Assembly (NCBI GenBank): GCA_945929965.1
Contig: CAMEOT010000029.1
Span: 1 to 32,462 of the forward strand
From: an uncultured Lachnospiraceae bacterium
GTDB lineage: Bacteria > Bacillota > Clostridia > Lachnospirales > Lachnospiraceae
DNA length: 32,462 bases
Direction: 5' to 3'
Shown here: positions 30,832 to 32,462 of the stretch, in pieces
Layout of the letters: every line of letters begins with the position of its first letter
Position numbering within the stretch: position 1 is the stretch's first letter
Translations under genes and position numbers: made by a program
Notes under the pieces: model-generated
What the model was told of the DNA's origin: nothing
Seen by the model: the letters and a program-made list of their open reading frames with translations, nothing else
The model's database searches: none

Positions 30832-32244
30832 ATGAAAGCATTTATGGACAAGGACTTTCTGTTAGAGACCGAGACAGCCAGGAAGCTGTTCCACGACTAC
30901 GCAGAAAAAACACCGATTCTGGATTACCATTGCCATATCAATCCCAAGGAGATCGCTGAGGACCGTCAGTTCGACAACATCACCCAGGTATGGCTGGGCG
31001 GCGACCACTACAAGTGGCGTTTCATGCGTTCCTGCGGTGTTGACGAGAAGTACATCACCGGTGACGCATCCGATTACGAGAAGTTCTGCAAATGGGCAGA
31101 GTGCCTGGGCAAGGCTATCGGCAACCCCTTATTCCACTGGAGCCATCTGGAGTTACAGAGATACTTCGGTTACAACGGCGTTCTGAACAAAAACACTGCT
31201 GACGAAGTATGGAACCTGTGCAATGAGAAGCTCCATCAGCCTTCCATGAGCGTTCGTAACCTGATCAAGCAGAGCAACGTTACCCTGATCTGCACCACCG
31301 ATGATCCTATCGATCCTCTGGAGTGGCACAAGAAGCTGGCTGCAGATGATACTTTTGATGTAAAGGTTCTGCCCGCATGGAGACCTGACAAGGCTATGAA
31401 CATTGAGAAGCCCGATTATCTGGATTATCTGGAGAAGCTGGCTGCCGCTGCCGGCATGACCGAGATCAACTCTTTTGCAAGCTTAAAGGCAGCTCTGAAG
31501 AACCGTATGGCATTCTTCGCATCCATGGGTTGTAACGTATCCGACCATGCATTGGAGTATGTAATGTACTATCCTGCTTCCGACGATGAGCTGGAAGAGA
31601 TCTTCTTAAAGAGACTGAACAAGATGGTTCTGACCAAGGAAGAAGAGCTGAAATTCAAGACCGCATTCATGCTGTTCGTAGGCCGCGAATATCATAAGCT
31701 CGACTGGGCTATGCAGCTGCACTACGGTTGTAAGCGTGACAACAACACCCTGATGTTCGAGAAGCTGGGTCCCGATACCGGTTACGACTGTATCAACAAC
31801 TACGCTCCTTCCGCTCAGATGGCAGACTTTCTGAACGCTCTGATCGTAAGTGATGAGCTTCCCAGAACTGTCATCTACAGCCTGAATCCTAACGACAATC
31901 AGGCTATCGGTACGATCCTCGGATGTTTCCAGGATTCCACCGCTGTTGCCAAGATCCAGCAGGGTTCTGCATGGTGGTTCAATGATCACAAGACCGGCAT
32001 GCAGGATCAGATGATCTCCCTGGCTAACCTGGGTAATCTGTCCGGATTTGTAGGAATGCTGACCGACTCCAGAAGCTTCCTGTCCTACACCAGACATGAG
32101 TATTTCCGCCGTATCCTGTGCAACCTGATCGGTAACTGGGTAGAAAGCGGTGAATTCCCCGCAGATTACGACACTCTGTCCGAGATCGTAACCGACATTT
32201 CTTACAATAACGCAAAGAGATACTTCAAGTTCCCTCTGGCATAA
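30832..32244 (+). CDS. uxaC: Uronate isomerase (glucuronate/galacturonate isomerase)
   Basis: The start at 30832 follows GGAGG and gives 470 residues, the same length as E. coli UxaC; the frame from 30772 has no ribosome site. The enzyme converts D-galacturonate to D-tagaturonate, or D-glucuronate to D-fructuronate, in the cytoplasm. It belongs to the amidohydrolase-fold family: ILDYHCHINPKEIAEDRQF carries the metal-binding HxH near residue 30, and CTTDDPIDPLEWHKKL and SLNPNDNQAIGTILGCFQD are typical UxaC segments. It completes, with UxaB and UxaA, the route from galacturonate to 2-keto-3-deoxygluconate. It is probably co-transcribed with the upstream regulator. Confidence 0.97.
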   Translation: MKAFMDKDFLLETETARKLFHDYAEKTPILDYHCHINPKEIAEDRQFDNITQVWLGGDHYKWRFMRSCGVDEKYITGDASDYEKFCKWAECLGKAIGNPLFHWSHLELQRYFGYNGVLNKNTADEVWNLCNEKLHQPSMSVRNLIKQSNVTLICTTDDPIDPLEWHKKLAADDTFDVKVLPAWRPDKAMNIEKPDYLDYLEKLAAAAGMTEINSFASLKAALKNRMAFFASMGCNVSDHALEYVMYYPASDDELEEIFLKRLNKMVLTKEEELKFKTAFMLFVGREYHKLDWAMQLHYGCKRDNNTLMFEKLGPDTGYDCINNYAPSAQMADFLNALIVSDELPRTVIYSLNPNDNQAIGTILGCFQDSTAVAKIQQGSAWWFNDHKTGMQDQMISLANLGNLSGFVGMLTDSRSFLSYTRHEYFRRILCNLIGNWVESGEFPADYDTLSEIVTDISYNNAKRYFKFPLA

Positions 32245-32256
32245 GAGATAAGGCGA

Positions 32257-32291
32257 AAAGCCCCCGGCAATGAACCGGGGGCTTATTTTTG
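32257..32291 (+). terminator. Strong rho-independent terminator after uxaC
   Basis: AAGCCCCCGG and CCGGGGGCTT form a ten-pair GC-rich stem with loop CAATGAA, followed by ATTTTTG. It begins 13 bp after the uxaC stop codon. Confidence 0.95.
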
Positions 32292-32314
32292 TAAATTGAG
32301 AGTTAGCGAAAAAG

Positions 32315-32462
32315 CCACGAACGCCCACGGCGGGCGGAACATCACGCCTTGATGTCACGTCTCCGGGTGTGAATTTTCTAATGAAAAGTGATACAGCGGT
32401 TCTCATTATGACGGGGTCGCCTACACGCGCCATCCATGTGCGCCAAAAGCCATGCACACATG
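32315..32462 (-). repeat. MITE-like foldback repeat, copy 2 (inverted, cut by the window edge)
   Basis: From CCACGAACGCCCACGG to the window end, the sequence is the reverse complement of 17032-17178. By eye there is one single-base indel and about six substitutions over 148 bp. The shared boundary CCAC|GAACGCCCAC is the same in both copies. It again lies in a 3' intergenic position, right after a terminator. The second arm would lie beyond the window. Confidence 0.9.

Noticed and set aside
31606..32457. 283-codon minus-strand frame at the right edge
   Set aside because: Most of it is antisense to uxaC and the rest is the repeat copy; the apparent protein similarity to the left repeat only reflects the shared DNA.

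Overview
The window reads as chromosome of a spore-forming, Gram-positive gut clostridium, most likely Lachnospiraceae. The support is AGGAGG-type ribosome binding sites, sigma-A promoters, an orphan spoVAC, a class B sortase, and a pectin/galacturonate operon typical of plant-fibre fermenters. I see no rRNA, tRNA, phage, plasmid or CRISPR features. Assignments come from reading motifs by eye; no database was searched.

Left part (1-8022): a cell-surface module. A truncated secreted choice-of-anchor A protein with a Pro/Ser/Thr repeat linker lies downstream of a class B sortase. Divergent to them are two adjacent, very large multi-membrane glycosyltransferases. Each looks like two GT-C enzymes fused end to end: the first ends in a PMT-type O-mannosyltransferase, the second in a PIG-V-type mannosyltransferase. 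Together they suggest display and possible O-glycosylation of a wall-anchored protein.

Middle (8058-17178): a MarR-regulated heterodimeric multidrug ABC exporter with a clear double operator; a glycerol-1-phosphate dehydrogenase-like enzyme; a stand-alone spoVAC; and a clostripain-family lipoprotein protease. A 264-bp foldback repeat (MITE-like) closes this part. A second, inverted copy lies at the right edge of the window.

Next (17181-23126): a probable sigma / anti-sigma / MATE / sfsA operon, a methyl-accepting chemotaxis protein and tcdA.

Right part (23181-32244): a galacturonate locus. On the minus strand run uxaB-uxaA, a small GH88/GH105-like protein, a cytoplasmic GH28 polygalacturonase and a sugar isomerase/epimerase-like enzyme. 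On the plus strand are a LacI-family regulator and uxaC. Two near-identical 14-bp palindromes sit at the start sites of the two divergent promoters and are the obvious operators. Inside the GH28 operon lies a roughly 215-bp array of hairpins with two extended -10 boxes. UxaC, UxaB and UxaA would take galacturonate to 2-keto-3-deoxygluconate; its kinase and aldolase, and an uptake system, are not in the window.
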